From Gracilibacillus sp. YIM 98692 (GTDB lineage Bacteria; Bacillota; Bacilli; Bacillales; Amphibacillaceae), in NCBI RefSeq assembly GCF_010993965.1, contig NZ_WIXM01000003.1, positions 124,001 through 188,000 on the forward strand: a stretch of 64,000 nucleotides of DNA. Reading direction: 5' to 3'. Below are positions 9,639 through 18,024 of the stretch, one piece after another. The first letter of the stretch is position 1; the number at the start of each line of letters is the position of its first letter. Made by a program: the position numbers and the translations under genes. The notes beneath the pieces are model-generated. The model saw nothing but the letters and a program-made list of their open reading frames with translations, was not told the DNA's origin and did not search any database.

Positions 9639-10040
9639 ATGAGAGACGTGGATTCACTTTATGAAGCAATCGGTGGTCAAGCCAAAATTGATGAGTTAGT
9701 CGAAGCTTTTTATGCAAGAGTTGCAAAACATCCTGATTTAATTCCGATATTTCCAGATGATTTTACCGAAGTGGCCAGAAAGCAGAAACAATTTTTAACA
9801 CAATTTTTTGGTGGACCTCCATTATATATACAAGAACATGGACACCCTATGATGAGAAAGAGACATCTCCGCTTTCCAATTACGCCAACTAGAAGAAATG
9901 CTTGGCTAAAATGTATGGAAGGTGCTTTAGACGAAGTAAACATTGAAGAACCATACCGCTCTGCAATGTTTGATCGGCTAACATTAACAGCCAATCACAT
10001 GATGAACACACCTGACGAAGAGAAAGGAGAATCATTGTGA
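9639..10040 (+). CDS. yjbI: Group II truncated haemoglobin (YjbI)
   Basis: A 2-on-2 globin of the trHbO type, 133 residues, cytoplasmic haem protein. Visible features are the N-terminal IGG helix ([13 protein letters not shown]), the [15 protein letters not shown] segment, the proximal His region [14 protein letters not shown] and the conserved Trp of helix G (NAWLKCM). It overlaps spxH by four bases (GTGA), so the two are translationally coupled. In Bacillus the yjbI-yjbH pair is conserved; globin activity in oxidative or nitrosative stress is inferred from the family. Confidence 0.93.
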   Translation: MRDVDSLYEAIGGQAKIDELVEAFYARVAKHPDLIPIFPDDFTEVARKQKQFLTQFFGGPPLYIQEHGHPMMRKRHLRFPITPTRRNAWLKCMEGALDEVNIEEPYRSAMFDRLTLTANHMMNTPDEEKGESL

Positions 10041-10930
10041 ATTGGAATTCTGCCGGATCATGGCAACATCAAGACCGAAGCCAAACCACCCATTACCATT
10101 TTATTGATGTATTGAAAAAACCCATTGAAATATATGTTTTTGTCGATCCTTTATGTCCTGAGTGCTGGTCTTTAGAACCCTATTTAAAGAAATTAACGAT
10201 AGAATATGGTCGTTTTTTTACGATACGGCAAGTATTAAGCGGCCAACTAAGTAATTTGCATAAAGATAAGTTTGAACGCCCGCGCAAATTGAAAGATATA
10301 TGGGAAAAGACAGCAAGCCGTACAGGCATGAGCTGTGATGGAGATTTGTGGATAGAAAACCCCATTCATTATCCTTGGCTAACTTCAACAGCTATTAAAG
10401 CTGCTGAACTGCAGGGGAAGAAGGCAGGAAAAAAATTCTTAAGGAAACTTCAAGAATCGGCTTTTCTAGAAAAGCAAGATATATCTAAAGAACAAGTGCT
10501 CTTAAATTGTGCGGAAAAGGTTTATTTAGATATGCAAGAATTCCATAATGATCTTTACTCCCATTCCGCTAAAAAAGCTTTACAATGTGATTTAAAGCTT
10601 ACAAAAGAAATGGATGTGGAATACAGTCCCACAATGGTTTTTTTCAATGAATCGGAAGATGAAGCAGGCCTAAAAATATCCGGAATGTATCCTTATGAAA
10701 TCTACGTCAAGGTGTTAAAGCAAATGTTGCAGAAAGAACCCTTACCTGCTAAAAAGCCAAAATTGTTAGACTTTTTATCTTATTATGATTTCGTTGGCAC
10801 GAAAGAAATCGCAGTAGTGTATGATTGGTCCGTGGAAAAAACAGAAAAAGAAATGAAAAAGCTGCAATTAAAACAGCTTGTTGAAAAAATACCCGTCAAA
10901 TTCGGTTCATTTTGGAAATATAGTAAATAA
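10037..10930 (+). CDS. spxH: ClpXP adaptor protein SpxH (YjbH)
   Basis: A DsbA/thioredoxin-like adaptor that delivers the redox regulator Spx to ClpXP for degradation. The CxxC pair lies near the N-terminus as [12 protein letters not shown]. The remainder is the helical DsbA-like domain, and the length of 297 residues is typical. The start is GTG at 10037, overlapping the yjbI stop, with AGAAAGGAG six bases upstream. Its client Spx is encoded 7 kb away in the same window. Followed by a strong terminator. Confidence 0.93.
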   Translation: MNWNSAGSWQHQDRSQTTHYHFIDVLKKPIEIYVFVDPLCPECWSLEPYLKKLTIEYGRFFTIRQVLSGQLSNLHKDKFERPRKLKDIWEKTASRTGMSCDGDLWIENPIHYPWLTSTAIKAAELQGKKAGKKFLRKLQESAFLEKQDISKEQVLLNCAEKVYLDMQEFHNDLYSHSAKKALQCDLKLTKEMDVEYSPTMVFFNESEDEAGLKISGMYPYEIYVKVLKQMLQKEPLPAKKPKLLDFLSYYDFVGTKEIAVVYDWSVEKTEKEMKKLQLKQLVEKIPVKFGSFWKYSK

Positions 10931-10964
10931 AAATGGGAGATGCTTTAAGCATCCCCCATTTTTA
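10928..10964 (+). terminator. Terminator of yjbI-spxH
   Basis: AAAATGGG-GATGC pairs with GCATC-CCCATTTTT across a TTTAA loop and is followed by a T-rich tract, overlapping the spxH stop. Confidence 0.85.
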
Positions 10965-11028
10965 TTTGCTTTATAACATTTGTTAAGTATCTACACAATT
11001 TTGTTATAAATGATAGGTACATTATAAA

Positions 11029-11140
11029 CGGGCAACTCTTCAGCTTCTCAGATAGCCTAGTTGCTCTTATCTATATTCCTAAAATTGTCCATTACGTTTA
11101 GATTACCTCCTTGCTGACCATTTATGCTTTCTTATCCGGT
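11029..11140 (-). repeat. Family A interspersed repeat (copy A4)
   Basis: On the minus strand it carries the family opening AAATGGTCAGCAAGGAGGTA and the middle motif TAGATAAGAGCAACTAG, but its final hairpin differs from the others (GCAACT/AGTTGC instead of CTCGGC/GCCGAG). It lies in a 600-base gene-free stretch between spxH and the 53-aa gene. Other copies are at 39099, 42118 and 44834, with a diverged one at 18735. Confidence 0.65.
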
Positions 11141-11142
11141 AA

Positions 11143-11175
11143 AAAAGCGTACATGTTCTATACATGTACGCTTTT
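11143..11175. terminator. Strong terminator-like hairpin in gene-free stretch
   Basis: Perfect 14-bp arms (AAAAGCGTACATGT and ACATGTACGCTTTT) around a 5-base loop, with A/T tracts on both sides. No gene ends immediately beside it; it abuts repeat A4. Between 11176 and 11349 I see nothing recognisable. Confidence 0.6.
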
Positions 11176-11349
11176 ACACATCTATTACTAGACAAGGGAT
11201 GGGAGAAAGTTTTTCAAGTCAAACAAAGGGGTTTTGTTTGTTAATCACGTTAATAACTATATCATTTGATAGATAAGTTGACAATACCTCTGTTCATTAA
11301 TTCACAGAAGTGTCACACTTCTATTTCTCTGCTCGATTCATACAATTTA

Positions 11350-11508
11350 ATAAAGAGAGACTTCTATCAGTGGGGGTTTTGTTCATCCCTCACTGATAGA
11401 TAGTGAAACTTATCAGGGTGTTAGTGCCCGTTATCCCCCTCTTACACTTCTTTCATTAATCTAAGTCTAGAAGTGGGGGACTTACGGACGATTTTAACCG
11501 TGATAAAT
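11350..11508 (+). repeat. Family B interspersed repeat, long form (copy B3)
   Basis: Begins ATAAAGAGAGACTTC and ends ACTTACGGACG...CCGTGATAAATG. A 13-bp stem (CTATCAGTGGGGG with CCCTCACTGATAG, one G-T pair) follows the start. The 3' stem TTACGG/CCGTgATAA is shared with the other copies. The distal end coincides with a spurious upstream ATG of the next small gene. Confidence 0.75.
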
Positions 11509-11533
11509 GTTAAAGAAGGATGTGAAACACAAT

Positions 11534-11695
11534 ATGAAATGGTTCTTCATCCTGCTACCTTTTGTTGCGATTCTTTTTAATTTTTTTGGTCTAATGCAAT
11601 TTATTCCTAGGCTTTTCACCATTCCAATTCTATTTGTCTCCATCTATATAACGGTCTATTATTTCTATTCGCGCCGTTATTTCAGAGGATTTTAA
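11534..11695 (+). CDS. Small two-helix membrane protein of unknown function
   Basis: A 53-residue protein (MKWFFILLPFVAILFNFFG...) that is almost entirely two hydrophobic helices with a basic aromatic C-terminus (YSRRYFRGF). The longer frame from ATG 11507 would start inside repeat B3 without an SD. ATG 11534 follows gaaggatgtg at a reasonable distance. It is followed by a terminator shared with the convergent pepF. I do not recognise the family; membrane location is the only supported statement. Confidence 0.6.
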   Translation: MKWFFILLPFVAILFNFFGLMQFIPRLFTIPILFVSIYITVYYFYSRRYFRGF

Positions 11696-11724
11696 TTACA
11701 GCAGAAAGCCATCTCTCTTTGAAG

Positions 11725-11762
11725 AAAAGGGAACAAGTATGAACCACTTATTCCCTTTTTTT
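11725..11762. terminator. Bidirectional terminator between small ORF and pepF
   Basis: AAAAGGGAAcAAGT pairs with ACTTaTTCCCTTTT, followed by a T run on the plus strand and an A run on the other side; it ends just before the pepF stop. Confidence 0.85.
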
Positions 11763-11765
11763 ACT

Positions 11766-13580
11766 TTAATTTTGCTCTAATAGGTTTTCCATTTCATTAA
11801 GCTTTTCTTCAAAAACTTTTAACGCATTTAAGATAGGTGTCTTCTCAGTCATATCTACCCCTGCTTGTTTTAGTACTTCGATTGGGTAGTCACTGCTGCC
11901 AGCTTTTAAATAACCTAAATATCTTTTTACTGCTGTATCTTTTTCCTCCATTATTTGAAAAGCAAGGGATTGTGCAGCAGCATACCCTGTAGCATACTGA
12001 TAAACATAATAATTGTAATAGAAATGTGGGATTCTTGCCCACTCTAGACCGATCTCATCATCGATAATCAGATCGCTGCCAAAGTATTTTTTGTTTAATG
12101 CGTAATAAAGCTCTGTAAACTTATCGGCAGTTAACGTCTCCCCTTCTTGTGCAAGTAGATGTATTTGATGTTCGAATTCTGCAAACATGGTTTGTCTAAA
12201 CACAGTTCCTCTAAATCCTTCTAAGAAATGGTTAAGCAAAAATAATTTCTCTTTTGGGTCATTTGTTTGTTGCACTAAATAATCATTTAGTAATGCTTCA
12301 TTACATGTAGAAGCGACTTCTGCCACAAAAATAGAATAATTTCCATAGCGGAATGGTTGATTTTGGTGCGTATAATAACTATGAAGGGAATGACCTAACT
12401 CATGTGCTAGTGTAAATAAATTATTTAAATTGTTTTGCCAATTCAATAAAATATATGGATTGGTACTATAAGCACCAGATGAATAAGCTCCACTACGCTT
12501 TCCTTTATTTTCTTCGACATCAATCCAGCGTTCATCAAATGCTTTCTTAACGATTTCCAAGTAGTCTTCTCCCAATGGGGCTAACGCCTTTAAGATAACA
12601 TCTTGAGCTTCCTCATAGGTATAAGTCATATCCACGTCTTTTACTAAAGGTGTGTAAAGGTCATACATGTGCAGCTCTTCTAATTCTAATACCTTTTTGC
12701 GCAGTGCTACATAACGTTGCAGTAACGGTAATCCTTCATTAATAGCTTCAACCAAATTATCATACACTTTTTCAGGTATATTATTTTTATTTAAAGCTGC
12801 TTGTCGGGCTGACTCATAATTTCTAATTTTTGCATAAAAATTATCTTTTTTCACAGCACCTTGTAAAGTAGAGGCAAATGTATTTTTATAACTTCCAAAC
12901 GTATCATACATGGCTTTAAATGCATCGTGTCGAACTCTTTGATCTTTTGATTCTAGGAAATTAATATATCTGCCATGTGTCAGATCCACTTCTTCTCCCT
13001 TTTCATTTGTAACAGAGGGAAAAGAGAGATCAGCATTATTTAACATACTAAATGTTTGAGATGCATTCCCTGTAACATCAGAAGCTTCCGCTAAAAGTGC
13101 CTCTTCTTTTTCAGATAAAATATGTGGCCGCTGTCGATTAATTTCATCTAATGTATGCTGATACATTCGCAGGTCTTTATGTTCTTCTACATAACGTTTT
13201 AACGTTTCTTCATCTAATTTCAATATTTCTGGAACGATAAAACTCATCTCACTCGATGCTTGAGTAATTAAATTTTCAGCCTTTCCATTTAGTGATTGAT
13301 AAAAAGAATTGGCTGTATCTTGGTCATAGCGCATATGAGCATATGTATATAATGTACTCAAACGATCAGACACTTCATCTTGTAATTGTAAAAGCTCATA
13401 TAACTTTTGAGAAGATTCCTCTAAAGTTCCATGGTATTGCTTGAATTTAGGTAATAAATCCTTTACTGCTTGCCATTCTTTTTCCCAATCCTCATCTGTT
13501 GCAAAAATATCTTCCAATTTCCACGTTAATTCTTCTGGGATTTCATCACGTTTAGGCAAAGATTTTTGCGCTTCTGCCAT
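11766..13580 (-). CDS. pepF: Oligoendopeptidase F
   Basis: Cytoplasmic zinc metallopeptidase of family M3B that cleaves peptides of roughly 7-17 residues. The zinc motif HELGH is in LAHELGHSLHSYYTH at about residue 390, with a downstream Glu ligand region (FVAEVASTCNEALL). Length 604 is normal. The SD gaaggagg sits a few bases before the ATG. In this neighbourhood it may process peptides imported by Opp; in B. subtilis YjbG/PepF lies at the corresponding place. Convergent with the small membrane protein gene. Confidence 0.95.
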   Translation of the reverse strand: MAEAQKSLPKRDEIPEELTWKLEDIFATDEDWEKEWQAVKDLLPKFKQYHGTLEESSQKLYELLQLQDEVSDRLSTLYTYAHMRYDQDTANSFYQSLNGKAENLITQASSEMSFIVPEILKLDEETLKRYVEEHKDLRMYQHTLDEINRQRPHILSEKEEALLAEASDVTGNASQTFSMLNNADLSFPSVTNEKGEEVDLTHGRYINFLESKDQRVRHDAFKAMYDTFGSYKNTFASTLQGAVKKDNFYAKIRNYESARQAALNKNNIPEKVYDNLVEAINEGLPLLQRYVALRKKVLELEELHMYDLYTPLVKDVDMTYTYEEAQDVILKALAPLGEDYLEIVKKAFDERWIDVEENKGKRSGAYSSGAYSTNPYILLNWQNNLNNLFTLAHELGHSLHSYYTHQNQPFRYGNYSIFVAEVASTCNEALLNDYLVQQTNDPKEKLFLLNHFLEGFRGTVFRQTMFAEFEHQIHLLAQEGETLTADKFTELYYALNKKYFGSDLIIDDEIGLEWARIPHFYYNYYVYQYATGYAAAQSLAFQIMEEKDTAVKRYLGYLKAGSSDYPIEVLKQAGVDMTEKTPILNALKVFEEKLNEMENLLEQN

Positions 13581-13671
13581 TCTTTATTCCTCCTTCAATA
13601 CAACAATTGGTCAATTCTTCCTTATTATAACTTACTTCGTACTTGTTCATACAGTTGTACGTATTATTACT

Positions 13672-14760
13672 TTATTTCTTTCGGTATGGAAAAGAAAAGC
13701 TATCTAGGTCTAACATTTTTAACATCCCATTTTTCACAAGGATATTAAAATATTCTTTAATAGGATCTTTATGCGCAGTGATTAAAGGATAGAAGGATGA
13801 GGATTGACGATATGGGGCTAATAATGTTTGAGCATTAGAAACTGTAAATCGATCATATGCTAAAAATAAGTCAATATATAGCTTGCTTTGCCACATCCAA
13901 GGAGGAACGTTCATCATAAATTGTGTTGATATCGGTAAAAAAGTAAACGAAGGAAGGTCTTGTACATGAAGCCGATGATGGTATAACCATTTTCTCCAAT
14001 TAGTTGCTTGCTTATTATGAAAAGGTACTGGATAGTGGCGCCAATAATGCCATTCTTTTATCCAGTGTTTTTTCAATAATGATCGTGGAAAACGGGAAAG
14101 TTGGAACAAGTTTCTCCACTTTATATTGGTTAAATAATTGACTTGAAGTTTACCTATTGCTTTTGTTTGGCTAAAAAAATAAAAATCTTGAAAAGTAATA
14201 ATGCTTTTGGTTTGGGAGCAATAATAGTAGAGAGTTGGCAGGAAATGTTCGTGGAATTGATGGATAAACAGCTTATCCCAGGCTGTTAATTTCAGTGTAT
14301 TTTCATGGAGAAATGTTAAACGATTAGCACCTAAAATCCAAATGGGATTAATACCTAACTTTTGATATTGTCTTGTTCGTTTCACAAATTCCTCTGACGA
14401 AAGCTTAGCACATTGATATTCAATTGCTATTTGTTTTGAATGGACCGAGAGAAAAATATCAGGCCGCTGCCTAATCTTAGGGAGATAGTGTTCTAAAGAG
14501 GGATGTAACCCTTGACGTTGAAGCCAAATGAATAATTCAGCTTTTCCTTTTTCATGATAGGAACTTTCCCCTTGATGAGAGCAATCTGATTTTTTTGAAT
14601 GAGCGAAATGAGGGATAACTTGTGGACCAGCCTTAACAACGAGGGGCATTTTGCATTGAGGACAATAAAATGATTTTTCTTTTTTCAAAAAAGGAATCTC
14701 ACTGCGTTTTCGAGTACATATAACAATAAGGTTTCCTTGATCATCTTCTGCTTGCAGCAT
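13672..14760 (-). CDS. coiA: Competence protein CoiA
   Basis: Competence-induced protein needed for transformation after DNA uptake, probably during recombination. The N-terminal zinc-finger-like segment (FYCPQCKMPLVVKAG) is followed by HFAH and a restriction-endonuclease-like core (RPDIFL...IAIEYQCA), the CoiA nuclease signature. I start at ATG 14760 (362 aa): the perfect SD GGAGGTGAT lies 8 bases upstream, whereas the longer frame from 14787 would translate through that SD. The SD sits inside the stem of the 14764-14808 hairpin, implying translational control or attenuation. ComK dependence is known for B. subtilis and inferred here. Confidence 0.92.
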   Translation of the reverse strand: MLQAEDDQGNLIVICTRKRSEIPFLKKEKSFYCPQCKMPLVVKAGPQVIPHFAHSKKSDCSHQGESSYHEKGKAELFIWLQRQGLHPSLEHYLPKIRQRPDIFLSVHSKQIAIEYQCAKLSSEEFVKRTRQYQKLGINPIWILGANRLTFLHENTLKLTAWDKLFIHQFHEHFLPTLYYYCSQTKSIITFQDFYFFSQTKAIGKLQVNYLTNIKWRNLFQLSRFPRSLLKKHWIKEWHYWRHYPVPFHNKQATNWRKWLYHHRLHVQDLPSFTFLPISTQFMMNVPPWMWQSKLYIDLFLAYDRFTVSNAQTLLAPYRQSSSFYPLITAHKDPIKEYFNILVKNGMLKMLDLDSFSFPYRKK

Positions 14761-14763
14761 ATT

Positions 14764-14808
14764 AAAAATCACCTCCATATCTTTCATTTCGACATGGTGG
14801 TGATTTTT
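14764..14808 (-). promoter_or_regulatory. Terminator-like hairpin that buries the coiA ribosome-binding site
   Basis: Positions 14764-14773 pair perfectly with 14799-14808, and after one mismatch four more pairs extend the stem (14775-14778 with 14794-14797). In the minus-strand transcript this reads AAAAATCACC...GGTGATTTTT, a hairpin ending in five U residues that begins 8 bases after the MFS stop. Its 3' arm contains the coiA SD. It can act as the MFS terminator and can sequester the coiA start. Confidence 0.7.
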
Positions 14809-14816
14809 CCTTCTTT

Positions 14817-16205
14817 CTAATTAGTTTTTCCTGGTATAGAATTCTTAATGAAAAAGGCTAGAACAAAACCTATAAAAGAAATAATACCTGCAACGATGAA
14901 CGAAATGTTTACGCCATGAATCATTCCTTGCAATCCTTCTGATGGAATAGCTTGACTCATCATGATCGATACAAGTAACGCTGTCCCTATTGCTCCTGAC
15001 ATTTGTCTCATCGTGTTATTCATGGCAGTACCATGCGGCATCAGTGAATCTGGCAATTGATTTAACCCTGCAGTGGTCACTGGCATCATCACCATAGATA
15101 TACCAAACATACGAAAAGCATTGACAATGGTTAAGTATAATAATGTTGTCTCTGTTGTTAAAATTCCAAACAAAAATGTTGTTATAAACAATAGTCCTAG
15201 ACCGACAACTGCTAACCATTTACCGCCAAACTTATCAAAAAGTTTACCTGTAACAGGATTCATCGCTCCCATCAACAGTGCTCCTGGCAACAATACTAAA
15301 CCTGATTCCAATGCAGTAAAACCTAAGTAATCCTGCATCATGATTGGTAATATAATAGCACCGCCAATCATGGACATAAAAGAGATCATTCCTATGGCCG
15401 TTGTTAATGTAAAAATCGGATAACGAAAAATTCTAAATTCCAAAATAGGCTTTTTCAATGTAAGTTGTCTCCAAATGAAAAGAGCTAATGTAATAGATCC
15501 GATAAAAAACGGTATCCACACATGCGGGTCTGTCCAACTGATCTCAACATCCCCTGCAATACTAAATGCGTATAAAAGACCACCAAATCCCAATGTGGAC
15601 ATGATAATGGAAAGAATATCGACTGGTGGCTTTGTCTGCTTCGTCACATTTTTCAAAATAAAGTACGCTATCATCATGTCCAAAATGGCAATTGGCAACA
15701 CAACATAAAAGAGACTGCGCCAAACAAATTGCTCTACTAACCATCCAGATAACGTCGGTCCAATCGCAGGAGCAAATGCAATAACAAGGCCAAACATCCC
15801 CATTGCAGAGCCTCGCTTTTCAATGGGAAAAACGAGAAACATGATCGTTTGCATAAGCGGCATCATTACTCCGGCTCCAGAAGCCTGTAAAATACGTCCT
15901 GTTAATAAAACACCAAAATTAGGGGCAAGAGCACAAACTAAGGTGCCTAATGCAAAGCTTCCTATAGCGGTTAAAAACAACGCACGTGTTGTAAACCGTT
16001 CTATTAAAAAGGCCGTAACAGGAATCATAATCCCATTAACAAGCATAAAAATCGATTGCAGCCACTGAGCGGTGGAAGCATCGATTTTTAAATCTGCCAT
16101 AATATGTGGTAATGCTGTACCTAATAAAGTTTGGTTTAAAATCGCAACAAATGCGCCTGAAATAAGTACCGCCATCAACGGTACACGGTTTACTTGTTCA
16201 GACAT
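14817..16205 (-). CDS. DHA2-family (14-TM) multidrug MFS transporter
   Basis: Proton-driven drug exporter of the EmrB/QacA/LmrB group, 462 residues with about fourteen hydrophobic helices. Family motifs include the N-terminal LNQTLLGTALPHI, the motif-A-like loop (LIERFTTRALFL) and the antiporter motif C (AFAPAIGPTLSGW). The SD agaagga precedes the ATG. A 9-bp inverted repeat just upstream suggests control by a dimeric repressor not encoded in the window. Substrate unknown. It separates coiA from mecA. Confidence 0.9.
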   Translation of the reverse strand: MSEQVNRVPLMAVLISGAFVAILNQTLLGTALPHIMADLKIDASTAQWLQSIFMLVNGIMIPVTAFLIERFTTRALFLTAIGSFALGTLVCALAPNFGVLLTGRILQASGAGVMMPLMQTIMFLVFPIEKRGSAMGMFGLVIAFAPAIGPTLSGWLVEQFVWRSLFYVVLPIAILDMMIAYFILKNVTKQTKPPVDILSIIMSTLGFGGLLYAFSIAGDVEISWTDPHVWIPFFIGSITLALFIWRQLTLKKPILEFRIFRYPIFTLTTAIGMISFMSMIGGAIILPIMMQDYLGFTALESGLVLLPGALLMGAMNPVTGKLFDKFGGKWLAVVGLGLLFITTFLFGILTTETTLLYLTIVNAFRMFGISMVMMPVTTAGLNQLPDSLMPHGTAMNNTMRQMSGAIGTALLVSIMMSQAIPSEGLQGMIHGVNISFIVAGIISFIGFVLAFFIKNSIPGKTN

Positions 16206-16231
16206 AAAATTCCTTCTCTCTGCTTCAATTC

Positions 16232-16255
16232 ATTAGTTATTTTAACATAACTAAT
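16232..16255 (-). promoter_or_regulatory. Inverted repeat (probable operator) upstream of the MFS exporter
   Basis: ATTAGTTAT and ATAACTAAT form perfect 9-bp arms around a 6-base spacer that on the minus strand contains a TAAAAT -10-like hexamer. Two direct TGTTTCG copies follow at 16257-16271. Size and symmetry fit a MarR/TetR-type operator; the regulator is unknown. Confidence 0.55.
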
Positions 16256-16360
16256 TTCGAAACACGAAACATTTGCTTGTATGCTAGCCTCTGATATTAA
16301 AAACATTTAATGTTTTTATTATCAATTGTTATTAGAATTGTATGTTTACTTCCAAACAAA

Positions 16361-16394
16361 AAAATTAGGTACTCTTATTAGAATACCTAATTTT
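16361..16394 (-). terminator. mecA terminator
   Basis: AAAATTAGGTA pairs with TACCTAATTTT; the mecA stop codon is part of the stem, and a run of T follows on the minus strand. Confidence 0.85.
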
Positions 16395-17076
16395 AACGGG
16401 CAAAGTTTTCTTTCACTTGTTCTAAAGCGTCATATTCGAAAATAGGTTTCCCATATTCTTCGACAACAAACATAGTGACAGAAGATTCATGACCATATTC
16501 AAGTATTTGACTAATTAAGTCTTCTTGTTCATCATCTGACAAATAATCCTCGTCAAAGCTTGTAATGAGCATGTATTTATCATCATAGAAGTACAATTCA
16601 TCTCGCATACCTTCTACTGATTCAAACACGTGACTTAATTGAATAACATCTTCTAACTCTTTAAAGCTGACAACTACCACAAAATCATGACCAATTTGAT
16701 ATTCCACTTCCACTTCTTCCTTATCAAGGGGACCAAATTTTTCCTCTAACAAGGATTCAATTTTATCATCTACTGGCATATCAATTGTCTTACCTGATTC
16801 AGTTGGTAACTGTAAATTCTGTCCATCTTTAGAAATTTGTGCTTTTGTCACAACAATTTCAAGCCCTTTTTCTAGTGCTTGCACTTGTATCCATAATGGC
16901 CCATCTATTTGGAAATCTTCTTCGTTATAATTGACTTCATCCATTACTTGCCAGAATAATTGCTCGCTCTTTTCACGATTATACCAAATTTCTTCTCGAT
17001 CAAAGCCACGATCTTCAATATCCATGTAAGAAATATAAAACTTAATGGTATTTTCATTAATTCGTTCTATTTCCAT
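16393..17076 (-). CDS. mecA: Adaptor protein MecA
   Basis: Adaptor that links ComK (and other substrates) to the ClpC/ClpP protease and promotes ClpC assembly. It has the acidic N-terminal domain (MEIERINENTIKFYIS, substrate binding), an acidic linker at about 110-135, and the C-terminal ClpC-binding domain ending YGHESSVTMFVVEEYGKPI. Its 227 residues compare with 218 in B. subtilis. The SD gggagag is upstream. Its target ComK is encoded at 60843-61382 in the same window. Confidence 0.95.
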   Translation of the reverse strand: MEIERINENTIKFYISYMDIEDRGFDREEIWYNREKSEQLFWQVMDEVNYNEEDFQIDGPLWIQVQALEKGLEIVVTKAQISKDGQNLQLPTESGKTIDMPVDDKIESLLEEKFGPLDKEEVEVEYQIGHDFVVVVSFKELEDVIQLSHVFESVEGMRDELYFYDDKYMLITSFDEDYLSDDEQEDLISQILEYGHESSVTMFVVEEYGKPIFEYDALEQVKENFAR

Positions 17077-17393
17077 ACACTAACTCTCCCTTCTTTATTG
17101 AATGATTGGGTTGGAAGGGATCATATTACATTTATCTAAACCCTTATAAATTATATACCCTGTTTGCATCAATTAAACCATTTTGAAAGGTGTTATTTCC
17201 ATTGTATGATAATCATAGCTCATTTGAAAACAAAAAAACTTAAAAAATTAAATTTTTTAATGATGCTCCAGTATTATTATAGATTGTAGCTTATTCTAGC
17301 TCATTTGTCACTAGTCATTTTCTTCAATTTTTGAATAATTAGCTCATGCCTATTCAAAAAGTATAATTTAAGCGTTTTACTTTTCAACAGTGG
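17077..17393. other. AT-rich gene-free stretch between mecA and spx
   Basis: About 320 bases without a plausible coding frame. It must hold the mecA promoter, but no hexamer pair stands out. Nothing repeated elsewhere in the window was noticed here. Confidence 0.5.
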
Positions 17394-17427
17394 AAAAAAA
17401 GCAGATCTTTAAAGATCTGCTTTTTTT
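17394..17427 (-). terminator. spx terminator
   Basis: A perfect self-complementary stretch with A7 and T7 tails: GCAGATCTTT pairs with AAAGATCTGC. It overlaps the spx stop codon. Confidence 0.92.
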
Positions 17428-17821
17428 AATTTACCATTCTTTGTGCTTCTTTTAATTGGAAAGTACGCACAGTACGCGGTAAGAAACGTCTAATCTCATC
17501 CTCATTATAACCAACTTGTAATCTCTTCTCATCTAAAATAATTGGTCTTCTCAATAAGCCAGGGTTTTCTTGGATTAATTGAAAAAGATCTTTTAAAGGA
17601 AGTTGGTCTAAATTAACGTTCAATTTTTGAAAAACTTTAGAACGAGTAGAGATAATCTCGTCTGTTCCATCTTCTGTCATTCTAAGTATTTCTTTAATTT
17701 CATCTAAAGTAAGTGGTTCAGAGAATATATTTCTTTCCGTGAAAGGAATCTCATGTTCCTCTAGCCACGCTTTCGCTTTTCTACATGATGTACAACTTGG
17801 CGAGGTATAAAGTGTTACCAT
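17426..17821 (-). CDS. spx: Transcriptional regulator Spx
   Basis: ArsC-family redox regulator that binds the RNA polymerase alpha C-terminal domain and activates thiol-stress genes. The redox switch CxxC is [11 protein letters not shown] at residues 10-13, and the Arg of RRPI, needed for alpha contact, is present. The length of 131 residues is exact for Spx. The 3' end carries hydrophobic-basic residues used for ClpXP recognition. It lies 203 bases behind yjbC, as in the B. subtilis yjbC-spx operon, and has its own upstream dyads. Its adaptor SpxH is at 10037-10930. Confidence 0.97.
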   Translation of the reverse strand: MVTLYTSPSCTSCRKAKAWLEEHEIPFTERNIFSEPLTLDEIKEILRMTEDGTDEIISTRSKVFQKLNVNLDQLPLKDLFQLIQENPGLLRRPIILDEKRLQVGYNEDEIRRFLPRTVRTFQLKEAQRMVN

Positions 17822-17922
17822 GTAACTTCACTCCTCAAATTTTAAATGATTTATAATATAGATGCTGAATGCTTACACCTTTTATTACATTAAAATAAAT
17901 TTAAATAACTTTCTATGTAATA

Positions 17923-17943
17923 TAGTATACTACATATTGTAGT
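17923..17943 (-). promoter_or_regulatory. Overlapping dyads in the yjbC-spx intergenic region
   Basis: TAGTATACTA (17923-17932) is a perfect 10-bp palindrome. It partly overlaps ACTACA-tat-TGTAGT (17929-17943). In B. subtilis an internal spx promoter is repressed by PerR and YodB, and YodB sites contain ACTA/TAGT half-sites, so these are candidate operators. Assignment is inference. Confidence 0.4.
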
Positions 17944-18024
17944 GGAATGATAGAGTGTTATGTGTATTTCTTCACTTTTTACATATATTTTTCCTTTCCC
18001 TCATTCCTTAAGATTAAAACATGA

